Of a stretch of 64,000 nt of DNA, positions 17,717-26,186 are shown piece after piece. A model generated the notes under the pieces. That model did not search any database. It was given only the letters and a program-made list of their open reading frames with translations, and had not been told where the DNA came from. Position 1 is the first letter of the stretch. Every line of letters starts with the position of its first letter. The translations under genes and the position numbers were made by a program. Source of the stretch: Sinomonas terrae (GTDB lineage Bacteria; Actinomycetota; Actinomycetes; Actinomycetales; Micrococcaceae); assembly GCF_022539255.1 (NCBI RefSeq), contig NZ_JAKZBV010000001.1, forward strand, positions 3,720,001 to 3,784,000, written 5' to 3'.

Positions 17717-18601
17717 CTATCTCAGCACGCGGCCCAGAACCTCCGTCGCCTCGGCCTCCCGGTCCGGGACCGTCGTCGGGCTCTCGAGATGCACCGCGTG
17801 CGAGGGCAGGATGCCAGCCCCGCCGTACCGCTCCATGACGCGCCACTGGGCCACGACGTCCTCGCCGGCGTGTGAGCTGGGAAGGTCACGCCAGAACTCG
17901 AAGCCGCCGCACTCGACGAGCACGTCCCGCCGGAACAGCGCACAGCCGCCGACCCACGCGATGCGGTAGGCGAGCCATCCGCCGGGGCGCAGCCGCCCAT
18001 CGGCGAGCGCGCGGGCTGCGAGGTGGGCCGGATTGGCAGCGTTGTGCAGGGTCCAGCGCGCGAAGCCCGGCTCGTGCCGCCCGAGCCGCTCGGGCTCGAC
18101 CGGGCCGTCCCAGGGTTCGAACGGCTCGAGCTCCCGTTCCCGCCGATTGTCGAGGTACGAGAGCCCCTGGACGGCCATGCCGACGAAGCCCGCGTCCGTC
18201 ACGTCGAGAGCCTCCCGGAGCGTGCGGACGGCGTTCGGCGCCAGCCACACGTCGTCGTCGAGGAACAGCACACGTGGCGCAGCGGACTGTTCGAGAAGGA
18301 ACTGACGGTGCTCCGCCAACCCGCGGCGCGGCTCGTGGCGGCGGACCGCCACGCGGCGGCCCTGCGCCTCGAGCACCCGGAGCATGGCCTGCGCGGCGGG
18401 GTGCTCCCAGCTCGCCTCGCCGTCGCTTTGATCGCTCACGATGACGCCGAAGTCGGTCTCCGTCTGCGCCGTGAGCCCCGCGAGCGTGGTCGCGAGCTCG
18501 GCCGGGCGGTTGCGTGTGGGGATGAGGACCTCGAGCGGAGGCATCGCGTTCCCCCCGCGCCCCGGGCGCTCCCCCCATGCCTCCGGGCCGCGTGCCGTCA
18601 C
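17717..18601 (-). CDS. Family 2 glycosyltransferase
   Basis: 294 residues, GT-A fold: LEVLIPTRNRP at the N-terminus, DQSDG, and the metal-binding FLDDDVWL near residue 115, then a conserved WVGGCALFRR acceptor region and HAGEDV. It transfers a sugar from a nucleotide donor at the inner membrane face. GTG 18601 overlaps the upstream HldE stop by GTGA and follows GGGGAGAG; ATG 18544 is an alternative. Last gene of the minus-strand heptose run. Confidence 0.88.
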   Translation of the reverse strand: MTARGPEAWGERPGRGGNAMPPLEVLIPTRNRPAELATTLAGLTAQTETDFGVIVSDQSDGEASWEHPAAQAMLRVLEAQGRRVAVRRHEPRRGLAEHRQFLLEQSAAPRVLFLDDDVWLAPNAVRTLREALDVTDAGFVGMAVQGLSYLDNRRERELEPFEPWDGPVEPERLGRHEPGFARWTLHNAANPAHLAARALADGRLRPGGWLAYRIAWVGGCALFRRDVLVECGGFEFWRDLPSSHAGEDVVAQWRVMERYGGAGILPSHAVHLESPTTVPDREAEATEVLGRVLR

Positions 18602-20148
18602 GAGAGCTCTCCCCGATCGGCGTTGCTGACGGCGTGGCGGCCGCGCTGAGAGGGCGCAGTCTTCCGCTCCACGTAGCCGAGCAGCTCGAGCCGCCCGCCC
18701 ACCTCGCGCACGGCCGACTGCTCAGCGAGCATGCCGGGGAGGTAATCCCCGCCTTTGACGTAGACGTCCGGCCGAAGCTCGCGGATGAGCGGCACCGCGG
18801 TCTCCGAATCGAAGACGACGGCGCAGTCCACGGAACCGAGGGCAGCAACGACGGCGGCGCGATCCTCTTCGCCGACCACCGGCGATGCGCCGCGGAGCCG
18901 CCGCACCGACTCGTCGGAGTTGACCCCCACCACGAGCAGGCCACCATGGCGTGCGGCCTCGTCGAGGAACGCAGTGTGCCCGCGGTGCAGTTCGTCGAAG
19001 ACACCGTTGGTGAGGACGACGGCGAAGCCCGCCTCGCGCGCCTCTTCGACGGCGCGCCGGGTCTCCTCCCAAGTTCGCACAGCGGTGGGCCGCTTGAGCG
19101 CCCGCTCCTCGCCCGCCGTCGTGCCCGTACTCGGGTGACCGGCCCCCCAGTTGCCAGCGCCCGTGGGGCGCGGCGTGCCTTCGAGCTCCGCGAGCAGCCG
19201 CTCGGACGTGCAGATCGAGGTCCCCGGGGACTCGACGACGACGTCGGCGGCAGCCTGGCCGACGTCGGCCGCCTCGTCGATCGCGAGCCCAGCGGCGAGG
19301 CCGAGCACGAGGCCCGCGACGAAGGTGTCGCCCGCTCCGACGGCGTTCTGCTCCGGCGCGGGGCGGGCGCGGGTCGTGTGGCTGGGGTGGCCCGTCTGGT
19401 CCGCGCTCAGCAGGATAGTGCCGTCACGGTCGAGGGTCACGAGGGTGTGCCGAGCCCCCGTGGCGCGGCTGATCTCCTCGGCGTGTTCGGCCGCCCACGT
19501 GATGCGGTCGACCCGCGGTACGGGCGAGCTCAGAAGCTCGGCCGCCTCGCTCGCGTTCGGCGTCACGACATCCGCGTGCAGGCTCGCCCAGCCTCCCGGA
19601 TGGCGCGCGTCGACGACGAGTGCGCGGGCGCGCTCGCGTGCGGCGGGGCGGTCCAAGGCCACGAGCGCACCAAGGCCGTAGTCGCAGAGCACGACGGCGT
19701 CTGCGTCGCCGAACGCCGCGAGGGCGCGTTCGCACGCCTCCCGCGACTCGTCGTCCTCGGCCGGACGGCAGAAGTCGGAGCGAAGGAGCAGTTGGCCGTC
19801 GGCGACGAGCCGGGCCTTGACCGAGGTGGTGCGCCCGGGAAGCCGAACGATCGACTCCGTCTCGACGCCGGCCTCCTCGAGCCGCGCGACGAGCGCGTCG
19901 CCCGGCTCGTCGTCGCCCGCGACCCCCACGAGCCGCACACGGGCACCGAGGGCGGCGAGGTTCATCGCGGTGTTCGCCGCGCCGCCGGGCGCGTCGAGCG
20001 TGCGGTCCACGTCCAGCACTGGCACCGGGCCTTCGCGGCACAGCCGTTCGGCCGTCCCCTCCCAGCGCCGGTCCAGCAGGATGTCCCCCACAACGAGGAC
20101 GCTCGGGCGCTTGCCGCGCAGGGTCTCGATCAGGTGCTCCGCTCCCAT
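18598..20148 (-). CDS. hldE: Bifunctional heptose-7-phosphate kinase / heptose-1-phosphate adenylyltransferase (copy 1)
   Basis: 516 residues. The N-terminal ribokinase-like domain (about 1-320) has VVGDILLDRRWEG, GGAANTAMNLAALG and the catalytic NAVGAGDTFVAG. The C-terminal nucleotidyltransferase (about 370-500) has TNGVFDELHRGHTAFL with the HxGH site and YVKGGDY. Known role: phosphorylate D-glycero-manno-heptose 7-phosphate and then activate heptose 1-phosphate with ATP. AAGGAG lies 8 nt before ATG 20148; the frame continuing to 21129 is not coding. It overlaps or abuts its neighbours on both sides. Confidence 0.92.
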   Translation of the reverse strand: MGAEHLIETLRGKRPSVLVVGDILLDRRWEGTAERLCREGPVPVLDVDRTLDAPGGAANTAMNLAALGARVRLVGVAGDDEPGDALVARLEEAGVETESIVRLPGRTTSVKARLVADGQLLLRSDFCRPAEDDESREACERALAAFGDADAVVLCDYGLGALVALDRPAARERARALVVDARHPGGWASLHADVVTPNASEAAELLSSPVPRVDRITWAAEHAEEISRATGARHTLVTLDRDGTILLSADQTGHPSHTTRARPAPEQNAVGAGDTFVAGLVLGLAAGLAIDEAADVGQAAADVVVESPGTSICTSERLLAELEGTPRPTGAGNWGAGHPSTGTTAGEERALKRPTAVRTWEETRRAVEEAREAGFAVVLTNGVFDELHRGHTAFLDEAARHGGLLVVGVNSDESVRRLRGASPVVGEEDRAAVVAALGSVDCAVVFDSETAVPLIRELRPDVYVKGGDYLPGMLAEQSAVREVGGRLELLGYVERKTAPSQRGRHAVSNADRGELS

Positions 20149-20150
20149 AC

Positions 20151-21611
20151 TCAGTGTCTCCTTGCTCGGGCAGTGACAGGGGGTTCGAGGTGGACAGCCT
20201 TCGGGCGGCTCAGCTCGTCGAGAAGATTCGGTCCGAAACCCGCGGGCATCCCGGCCTGGGGTACGTTCGGCGCGTCGGAACCCGACGCGATCCCGTTGAT
20301 GGTGAGCGCGGCCACGGGAAGCTCGGCCGCGGCAAGCTGGGCGTGGCCGATGTCCCGCGTGAGGACGGTCGCCGCGGGGCCCGACGGCGGTTCGGCGGCC
20401 TCCGCAAGCGCCTCCTCGAAGCTGTGCACGCCCATGACCGCTGCGACGGGCCCGCGCACCTCCTCGCGCATGACGGGCAGGAGGGGCGTGCAGGCGCCGA
20501 GGACTGTGGGGGGATAGTACGAGCCCGGCCCCTCGGGAATGCCCGCTCCCGTGACCGCGATCGCGCCACGGTCCACTGAAGCTGTCACGGAATCGTGGAC
20601 CGAGCGGCGGGCTTGGTCGTCGACAAGCGGTCCCACACGCTGCGGATCGCCCCAGGCGATCGCCTCGCGGGCGAGCGCCCCCAAGAAGGGCTCTTCGACG
20701 TCGTCCATCACGAAGATTCGGCCCGCGGACCAGCGGAGCTGCCCAGCGTGCTGGAAGGCGGACTCCGCAACGCACGAGGCTGCCCACTCGACGTCCACGC
20801 CCCGGTCCACGATGACCGCTCCGTTGCCGGCCGGGACGCGAACAAGGCGAGCCCCCGCACGGTAAGCGGCCTCGGCTAGGCTCTCCGAAGTGTCCGCTCC
20901 CCCGACGTGGACGACGGCGTCGATGTGGCGGTCCCGTACGAGGGCCTCGGCGAGCTCGGCGTCGCCGAACACCGTGCTGAGGACGCCGGGCGGCGTCACC
21001 GACTCGAAGACCTCCCCCAGCCGACGGGCGACGAGCAGGCACCGCTCGCTCGGCTTGAGGACCGCGACGTTTCCTGCCGCGAGGCTTGCCCCCGCGACGG
21101 CGCACGCGGTCGCGACCGGATCGTCCCACGAGGTGAGGCCGAGCACGACGCCGTACGGCTCGAAGACCGTGAAGTCGAGGCCGGACACCACGCCTGCGAG
21201 GCTCGGGCCAGAGCGGAGAAGGCTCAGCTCGGCGTAGCGGCGAAGCGATTCGGCACCAGCGCGGATGCCGGCGAGCGCGTCCGCGAAGATGCGGCCCGTC
21301 TCGCGTGCATTGAGGTCCGCAAGGTCCTCGGCGGCGTCGTCCACCGCGGCCGCGAGTTCACGCAGGGCGGCCGCCCGATCAGCCTGAGGCGAGCGGCGCC
21401 ACTCGATCCACGCCTGACGCGCCGTGCGCAGGACCGCCTCGGCGCGATCCGGATCGCTGAACGGAACGGACGCAAGCAACCCACCTGTGCGCGGGTCCCG
21501 GCGTCGGCCTCCCTCCGAGGCCTGGGCCTCACTCCGAGCAGCCTCCACGAGCGGGAGCGGCGCGGTGAGAGGCTTCGACTGTGCTGCCCGGGCGGGCAAA
21601 GCAGAGCTCAT
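20151..21611 (-). CDS. Aldehyde dehydrogenase homologue lacking catalytic residues
   Basis: 486 residues over the whole ALDH fold: VLKPSERCL, HVGGADTSE, MREEVRGPVAAVMGV and PAGFG near the end. The nucleophile position in AGQLRWSAGRIFV is Arg where active enzymes have GQ-x-Cys, and the general-base block reads VRVPAGNGA instead of LELGGK. The PWNFP motif is SWDDP. It is therefore probably inactive as a dehydrogenase and may bind nucleotide or have a structural role. AGGAGG precedes ATG 21611; the stop is 2 nt from the hldE start, so it is cotranscribed with heptose genes. Confidence 0.85.
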   Translation of the reverse strand: MSSALPARAAQSKPLTAPLPLVEAARSEAQASEGGRRRDPRTGGLLASVPFSDPDRAEAVLRTARQAWIEWRRSPQADRAAALRELAAAVDDAAEDLADLNARETGRIFADALAGIRAGAESLRRYAELSLLRSGPSLAGVVSGLDFTVFEPYGVVLGLTSWDDPVATACAVAGASLAAGNVAVLKPSERCLLVARRLGEVFESVTPPGVLSTVFGDAELAEALVRDRHIDAVVHVGGADTSESLAEAAYRAGARLVRVPAGNGAVIVDRGVDVEWAASCVAESAFQHAGQLRWSAGRIFVMDDVEEPFLGALAREAIAWGDPQRVGPLVDDQARRSVHDSVTASVDRGAIAVTGAGIPEGPGSYYPPTVLGACTPLLPVMREEVRGPVAAVMGVHSFEEALAEAAEPPSGPAATVLTRDIGHAQLAAAELPVAALTINGIASGSDAPNVPQAGMPAGFGPNLLDELSRPKAVHLEPPVTARARRH

Positions 21612-21725
21612 CAAATCCTCCTGATTGAGTGCACCGAGGGGTTACCCGCGAGCCGTCGCCCCAACCACGCCACGCGCTCCCGCGTGCGTTTCCGCACGCG
21701 TTTCCCGCGCGTTTCGGAGGCCCAA

Positions 21726-21751
21726 GTTTCCTGCTGCATCCGGGAGGGTAG
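21726..21751 (+). promoter_or_regulatory. SigB-type promoter of the first GT9 gene
   Basis: GTTT (21726-21729), 16 bp, GGGTAG (21746-21751), then 9 nt to ATG 21761. The GGGTAG box also lies in a small inverted repeat GGAGGG-3-CCCTCC. Confidence 0.6.
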
Positions 21752-21760
21752 CCCTCCTGC

Positions 21761-22861
21761 ATGACAGACACGCCTGAGCCCTTCGACGGCGTCGAGCGCA
21801 TCGCGATCCTGCGCGGAGGCGGGATCGGCGACCTGCTCTCGACGCTGCCCGCACTCGAGTCGATCCGCGCCGTCTACCCGACAGCCGAGCAGATCATGCT
21901 GACGACCCCGCTCCTCGCGAGCCTGCTCGAGGACCGTCCCGGCCCGGTGGACCGGACCGTCGTCATGCCTGTCTTCCCCGACGCCGTCGCCCCCGACGGG
22001 CGCGGCTGGCGAGAGCACCCCGAGACCATCGAGGTCATCGAGAAGCTGCGGGCCGAGGGCATCGACCTCGCGCTTCAGCTCCACGGCGGGGGCCGAAACT
22101 CCAACCCGTTCGTCAACGCCCTCGAAGCCCGCCACACCGTGGGCTGCGCGACGCCCGACGCCGAACCGCTCGAGCGCGTCATCCCCCACCTCTACTACCA
22201 GCGCGAAGCCGCCCGCTGGCTCGAGGTCGTCGCGCTCGCCGGCGCGGCCGCCGTCGACCATGAACCGCACTTCATCGCCACACCCTCGGACGCGGAGGCC
22301 GGCGAGCCGTGGCTCGTGCCCGGGGCGCCCGGGCTCGTCGTCGTGCACGCGGGGGCGACCGACCCCCGCCGCCGGTGGCCCGCCGAGCGCTTCGCCGCCG
22401 TGGCCGCGGAACTTGCGCGTGACGGCTGGCAGGTCATCGTGGTCGGAGATCCGGGCGAGCGGGAACTCGCGGACGGGATCGCGGAGAGGGCCGTTGAGGT
22501 CGCCGGAAGCGCCAAGGAGCTCATCTCCTCCGCGGCGGGACGCACTACGGTGAGGGCCCTCGTGGGGCTACTCGCGCACGCGCGCCTCGTCGTCGCGAAC
22601 GACAGCGGGCCCCGGCACCTCGCCCAGGCACTCGGGACTCCGACGGCGTCCGTCTACTGGGTCGGGAACCTCATCAACGCGGGGCCAGAGGGCCGGCGGC
22701 TCCACCGCGTCCAGATCGCATGGCGGGGCGACTGCCCCGTGTGCGGCTCCGACGGCACCAACCCGTTCGGCCGGCACTGCAACCACGCCGTCACCTGGGT
22801 CGATGCGGTACCGACCGAGGCCGTGCTCCAGGACGCGAGGGACCTGCTGGCGGGGCACTGA
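21761..22861 (+). CDS. GT9 glycosyltransferase (heptosyltransferase-like)
   Basis: 366 residues. AILRGGGIGDLLSTLPAL is the N-terminal signature of ADP-heptose:LPS heptosyltransferases, and the C-terminal half has HAGATDPRRRWP, VVVGDPGE-like VIVVGDPGE and NDSGPRHLAQALGTP. It would transfer heptose from a nucleotide donor to a lipid or glycan acceptor. It diverges from the ALDH-like/HldE run and appears to be transcribed without a leader. A late Cys pair (CPVCGSDGTNPFGRHC) could bind a metal. Confidence 0.9.
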   Translation: MTDTPEPFDGVERIAILRGGGIGDLLSTLPALESIRAVYPTAEQIMLTTPLLASLLEDRPGPVDRTVVMPVFPDAVAPDGRGWREHPETIEVIEKLRAEGIDLALQLHGGGRNSNPFVNALEARHTVGCATPDAEPLERVIPHLYYQREAARWLEVVALAGAAAVDHEPHFIATPSDAEAGEPWLVPGAPGLVVVHAGATDPRRRWPAERFAAVAAELARDGWQVIVVGDPGERELADGIAERAVEVAGSAKELISSAAGRTTVRALVGLLAHARLVVANDSGPRHLAQALGTPTASVYWVGNLINAGPEGRRLHRVQIAWRGDCPVCGSDGTNPFGRHCNHAVTWVDAVPTEAVLQDARDLLAGH

Positions 22862-22865
22862 GCTC

Positions 22866-22945
22866 GGGCTGGGGACTCTCTTGTGGCGACGCGCGCTCTT
22901 GTCGGGCACCCTCTTATGGCCGGGCACTCTCTTATGGCGGCGCGC
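22866..22945. repeat. Imperfect 18-bp tandem repeat after GT9
   Basis: About four degenerate copies of a CGGGCACTCTCTTATGGC-like unit start 5 nt past the GT9 stop. They lead into the larger repeat region; no gene seen. Confidence 0.6.
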
Positions 22946-23009
22946 CGCAGCTCGACTTTCGGCCCCGGCGAAACCACAGGTCCCCCTCGATCTCCGCGAA
23001 ACCGCAGCC

Positions 23010-23905
23010 AACGGACGAGACCACAGGTAATCCCCTGTGGTCTCGTCCGTTAGGTCGGGTCTCGTCAGACGTGGTCTCGTCTGCAGCTCGGGTCGCGCGG
23101 CTCACCGACCCTGCAGCGGGCCGCCGCGCACCGAAGGCGGAGGTTTCGCACGAAAGCGCAGGTTTGGTGCCAACGCGTACGTTTCTCCGCCCCCAAACGT
23201 CCGCTCTCGCAGCAAACCTACGCTCTCGTCGCAAACCTACGCTTTCGCGTCAAACATGCACCCTCGCTCGCCCCAGGGCCCTCTCCCCTCTCCCCGAAAC
23301 CCCAGCTATCGGACGAGGCCACGGGTAATCCCACACGGTCTCGCCGAGACCGTGTGCAATCCTGCTCGGTTTCGCCGAGACCACAGGTAATCCCCCTCGG
23401 TCTCCCGCGAGAGCGCAGCCAAACGGACGAGACCACAGGTAATCCCCTGTGGTCTCGTCCGTTAGGTCGGGTCTCGTCGAATAGGTCGCGTCCGTTAGGT
23501 CGGGTCTCGTCAGACGTGGTCTCGTCTGCAGCTCGGGTCGCGCAGCTCACGGACCCAGCAGCGGGCCGCCGCGCACCGAAGGCGGAGGTTTTGCACGAAG
23601 GCGCGGGTTTGGTGTCAATGCGTACGTTTCTCCGCTTCCAAACGTCGGCTCTCGCTGCAAACCTACGCTCTCGTCGCAAACCTACGCTCTCGCGGCAAAC
23701 GTGCACCCTCGCGCTTCGCGGGTCACTGTCCATCTGTGACGAAACCACAGCTATCGGACGAGACCGTAGGCAATCCTGCTCGGCCTCGACGAGACCACAG
23801 GTAATCCCCCTTGGTCTCCCGCGAGAGCGCAGCCAAACGGACGAGACCACAGGTAATCCCCTGTGGTCTCGTCCGTTAGGTCGGGTCTGGTCTGTTAGGT
23901 CGGGT
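23010..23905. repeat. 412-bp tandem direct repeats with long hairpins, convergent intergenic region
   Basis: The 1.1 kb between the convergent GT9 and SDR genes (22862-23990) has no convincing gene. A perfect 18-bp inverted repeat (AACGGACGAGACCACAGG, 6-nt loop, then its complement) occurs at 23010-23051, 23422-23463 and 23836-23877, 412 and 414 bp apart. The DNA between copies is repeated too, with small insertions and substitutions. A 25-bp palindrome lies at 23332-23356. The degenerate word GARACCRCAGGTAATCC recurs many times, and GCAAACCTACGCTCTCG recurs in blocks near 23215 and 23660. Open frames here are long only because stops are rare. Confidence 0.9.
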
Positions 23906-23990
23906 CTCGGCGGCGCTGTACTCGGGTTCGCCAAACCACCAGCGCGCCCGACTACCCGGGGCGCCGGACTACCCGGCCCCCTCGGGGGCT

Positions 23991-24728
23991 TTACGGCCAG
24001 GAGTCTTCCATCGAGCCCATCACGAGGAGCTCCCGCACCTCGCACCCGCGCGGCTGCGAGAGCGCGAAGATCACCGAGCGGGCGGTGTCCGAGGGCCGGT
24101 TGAGGTTGGTCCGGTCGTGGGGCTTGTACTCCTCGGGCCGGTCGTCAAAGAACGCGGTGTCCATGCCGCCGGGGATGAGCGTCGTGACCCCGACCCGCCC
24201 CTTGAGCTCGGCCGCGAGAGCCCGGGTGAAGCCGATCACGCCGAACTTCGAGGCGCAGTAGGCTGTCGCCCCTCCGGCGCCGCGCAGTCCGAGCGTCGAG
24301 GCCACCGTGACGACCCGCCCGTGGCTGCGCAGGAGGTGCGGGAGCGCCGCGCGGACGACGGCGGCCGTGCCGAGCAGGTTGACCGAGATCACCTTCTCCC
24401 ACTCCTCGGCAGGGACCTCGTTGAGCTCGCCGCAGCGGTCGATGCCCGCCGCACACACGATCGCGTCGATTCCCCCGGCCTCCTCGGCCACCTGTGCGAC
24501 GGCAGCCTCAGCAGCCTCGCGTCCCGAGAGGTCCACGACCCAGCCACGCGCGGGCGCCTCGACAGCCTGGCGGTCGAGCACGAGCGGGAGAGCGCCCTCG
24601 GCGACGAGCGCCTCGACCACGGCGGCGCCGAGCCCCGAGGCGCCGCCCGTGACGAGGACGCGCGCACCCTTGAGGGGGTGACTCTGATCGGTCATCGTCT
24701 CCGGGATGGTGTCCATGCTTTGCGTCAT
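23991..24728 (-). CDS. Short-chain dehydrogenase/reductase
   Basis: 245 residues, classical SDR: cofactor site VTGGASGLGAAVV, NAG variant CAAGID, catalytic Ser in VASTLGL and YCASK near residue 165. An Asp after the second strand (VLDRQ) suggests NAD. All catalytic residues are present. Its place beside HldE-2 and GmhA suggests sugar or sugar-nucleotide chemistry, but it is not of the HldD epimerase type. The start at 24728 follows GAGAGAGG. Confidence 0.85.
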   Translation of the reverse strand: MTQSMDTIPETMTDQSHPLKGARVLVTGGASGLGAAVVEALVAEGALPLVLDRQAVEAPARGWVVDLSGREAAEAAVAQVAEEAGGIDAIVCAAGIDRCGELNEVPAEEWEKVISVNLLGTAAVVRAALPHLLRSHGRVVTVASTLGLRGAGGATAYCASKFGVIGFTRALAAELKGRVGVTTLIPGGMDTAFFDDRPEEYKPHDRTNLNRPSDTARSVIFALSQPRGCEVRELLVMGSMEDSWP

Positions 24729-24750
24729 CTATTCGTTCCTCTCTCTGTCA

Positions 24751-24797
24751 TTTACCAGCCGAGGCGTTTACCAGCCGAGGCGTTCCCCAGCCGAGGC
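24751..24797. repeat. 16-bp tandem repeat, three copies
   Basis: TTTACCAGCCGAGGCG occurs twice exactly (24751-24766, 24767-24782) and once as TTCCCCAGCCGAGGC. It fills the 74-bp gap between hldE-2 stop and the SDR start, where an SDR promoter or leader would be. Confidence 0.85.
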
Positions 24798-24802
24798 CTC
24801 TG

Positions 24803-26185
24803 CTAGCCCAGGCTTGCGATTGCCGCGGCGAGACCCGTCGTCGAGCGTCCGGGCTGAAGCGGCACGGTCACGACCTCGCCGCCCCACGAACGGAGCTGCT
24901 TCGACTCGGGGAGATCGTCGGGGTTGTAGTCCGCGCCCTTGACCCACACATGGGGACGCAGGGTTGCGAGCACGGCCTCGGGCGTGTCCTCGGTGAAGAT
25001 CTCGACGGCGTCCACGCAGCTCAGGGCCTGAAGCAGCTCGGCGCGGTCGTGCTCGTTCATGACGGGCCGTTCGGGGCCCTTGAGCCGTCGGATCGAGTCG
25101 TCCGAGTTGAGGCACACGATGAGGCAGTCGCCCAAGGCCCGCGCCGCCTGCAGGAGGTGGAGGTGCCCCGCGTGCAGGAGGTCGAAACAACCGCCCGCAG
25201 CGACAACGGTTCCCCCCGCGGCCCGGACACGCCGTGCGAGGGCGACGGCGGACGATTCCGACGCGGCGCCGGTCCCCTCCGCTTCCGGGAACCCGGGCTG
25301 GCCTCCCCGGCGCAGGGACGCGACGCCGCCGGCCGCAAGGAACGCGGCGGCCGTCGCGACGGCCCCCTCGGTCGCGGCTCCGAGCGGCTCACCGTGGGCG
25401 AGCGCGATGGCGAGCGACGACGCAAAGCGGTCGCCCGCGCCGCACGGGTCCTCGATCCGCAGGCCGGCAGAGGGCACCGCGACGTGGGTGTCGCCGTCGG
25501 GCGCGCACACGAGCGCACCCCGCTCGCCGAGCGTCACGACCACGGCCTTCGACCCCCACCGCTGCCGCAGGCGGCCTGCGGCGACGGCGACGGCGCCTGG
25601 TTCGTCGACCTCGCGGCCCGAGAACGTGAGCAGCTCTGACAGGTTCGGCGTCACCGCCGCGGCGCCCGAGATGGGGCGCGCCCCGCGGGGATGCGGGTCC
25701 CACACGACGGGGACGCGCCGCGCGACGGTCTCCAGGGCCGCGCGGACCGTGGGCACGCTCATGAAGCGGCGCCCGTAGTCGGCGACGACGACGGCGTCCG
25801 CCTCCTCGAGCACGGACAGCAGCGCGAAGTCCACCTCCGGGTAGGGGGGCGTCGCACACCCCTCGTCCACGCGAGCGATCCTCTGGCCGCTTGCCGTGAG
25901 GCGCATCTTCACCGGAGTCGGCGCCCCCAGCGGGGCTGCGTGGACGCGGACCGGCCCCAGCAGCGCGCGGAGGCGGGCCGCGGCGTCGTCGTCCGCGAGC
26001 GCGGTGACGAGGTCGACTTCGTGGCCGTCGTCTGCAAGGAGCGTCGCGACGAGCCCTGCGCCGCCTGCGCGCTCGAGGCGGTCGTCGACGTCGAGGACGG
26101 GCACGGGGGCGTCGGGGCAGAGCCGCTCGGCGTGGCCGACGAGGTCGATATCGAGCAGGGTGTCGCCGACAACGGCAATCTTCAT
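24803..26185 (-). CDS. hldE: Bifunctional heptose kinase / adenylyltransferase (copy 2)
   Basis: 460 residues, the same two-domain layout as copy 1 but strongly diverged. Kinase part: VVGDTLLDIDLVGHAERLCP, DPCGAGDRFASS (catalytic Asp present). Nucleotidyltransferase part from about residue 325: AGGCFDLLHAGHLHLLQ, LNSDDSIRRLKG, WVKGADY. It starts 1 nt after the GmhA stop (TGATATG). Two HldE-type genes in one cluster suggest one kinase or transferase half is dominant in each, or two heptose donors. Confidence 0.9.
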   Translation of the reverse strand: MKIAVVGDTLLDIDLVGHAERLCPDAPVPVLDVDDRLERAGGAGLVATLLADDGHEVDLVTALADDDAAARLRALLGPVRVHAAPLGAPTPVKMRLTASGQRIARVDEGCATPPYPEVDFALLSVLEEADAVVVADYGRRFMSVPTVRAALETVARRVPVVWDPHPRGARPISGAAAVTPNLSELLTFSGREVDEPGAVAVAAGRLRQRWGSKAVVVTLGERGALVCAPDGDTHVAVPSAGLRIEDPCGAGDRFASSLAIALAHGEPLGAATEGAVATAAAFLAAGGVASLRRGGQPGFPEAEGTGAASESSAVALARRVRAAGGTVVAAGGCFDLLHAGHLHLLQAARALGDCLIVCLNSDDSIRRLKGPERPVMNEHDRAELLQALSCVDAVEIFTEDTPEAVLATLRPHVWVKGADYNPDDLPESKQLRSWGGEVVTVPLQPGRSTTGLAAAIASLG

Positions 26186-26186
26186 A

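Noticed and set aside
20149..21129. Upstream extension of the hldE copy 1 frame
   Set aside because: It overlaps the ALDH-like gene on the same strand, is Arg-rich and featureless, and a clear ribosome site exists at 20148.
22932..24103. Several open frames of 75-275 codons inside the 23-kb repeat region
   Set aside because: They follow the DNA repeat, not protein constraint, and exist on both strands because stops are rare.
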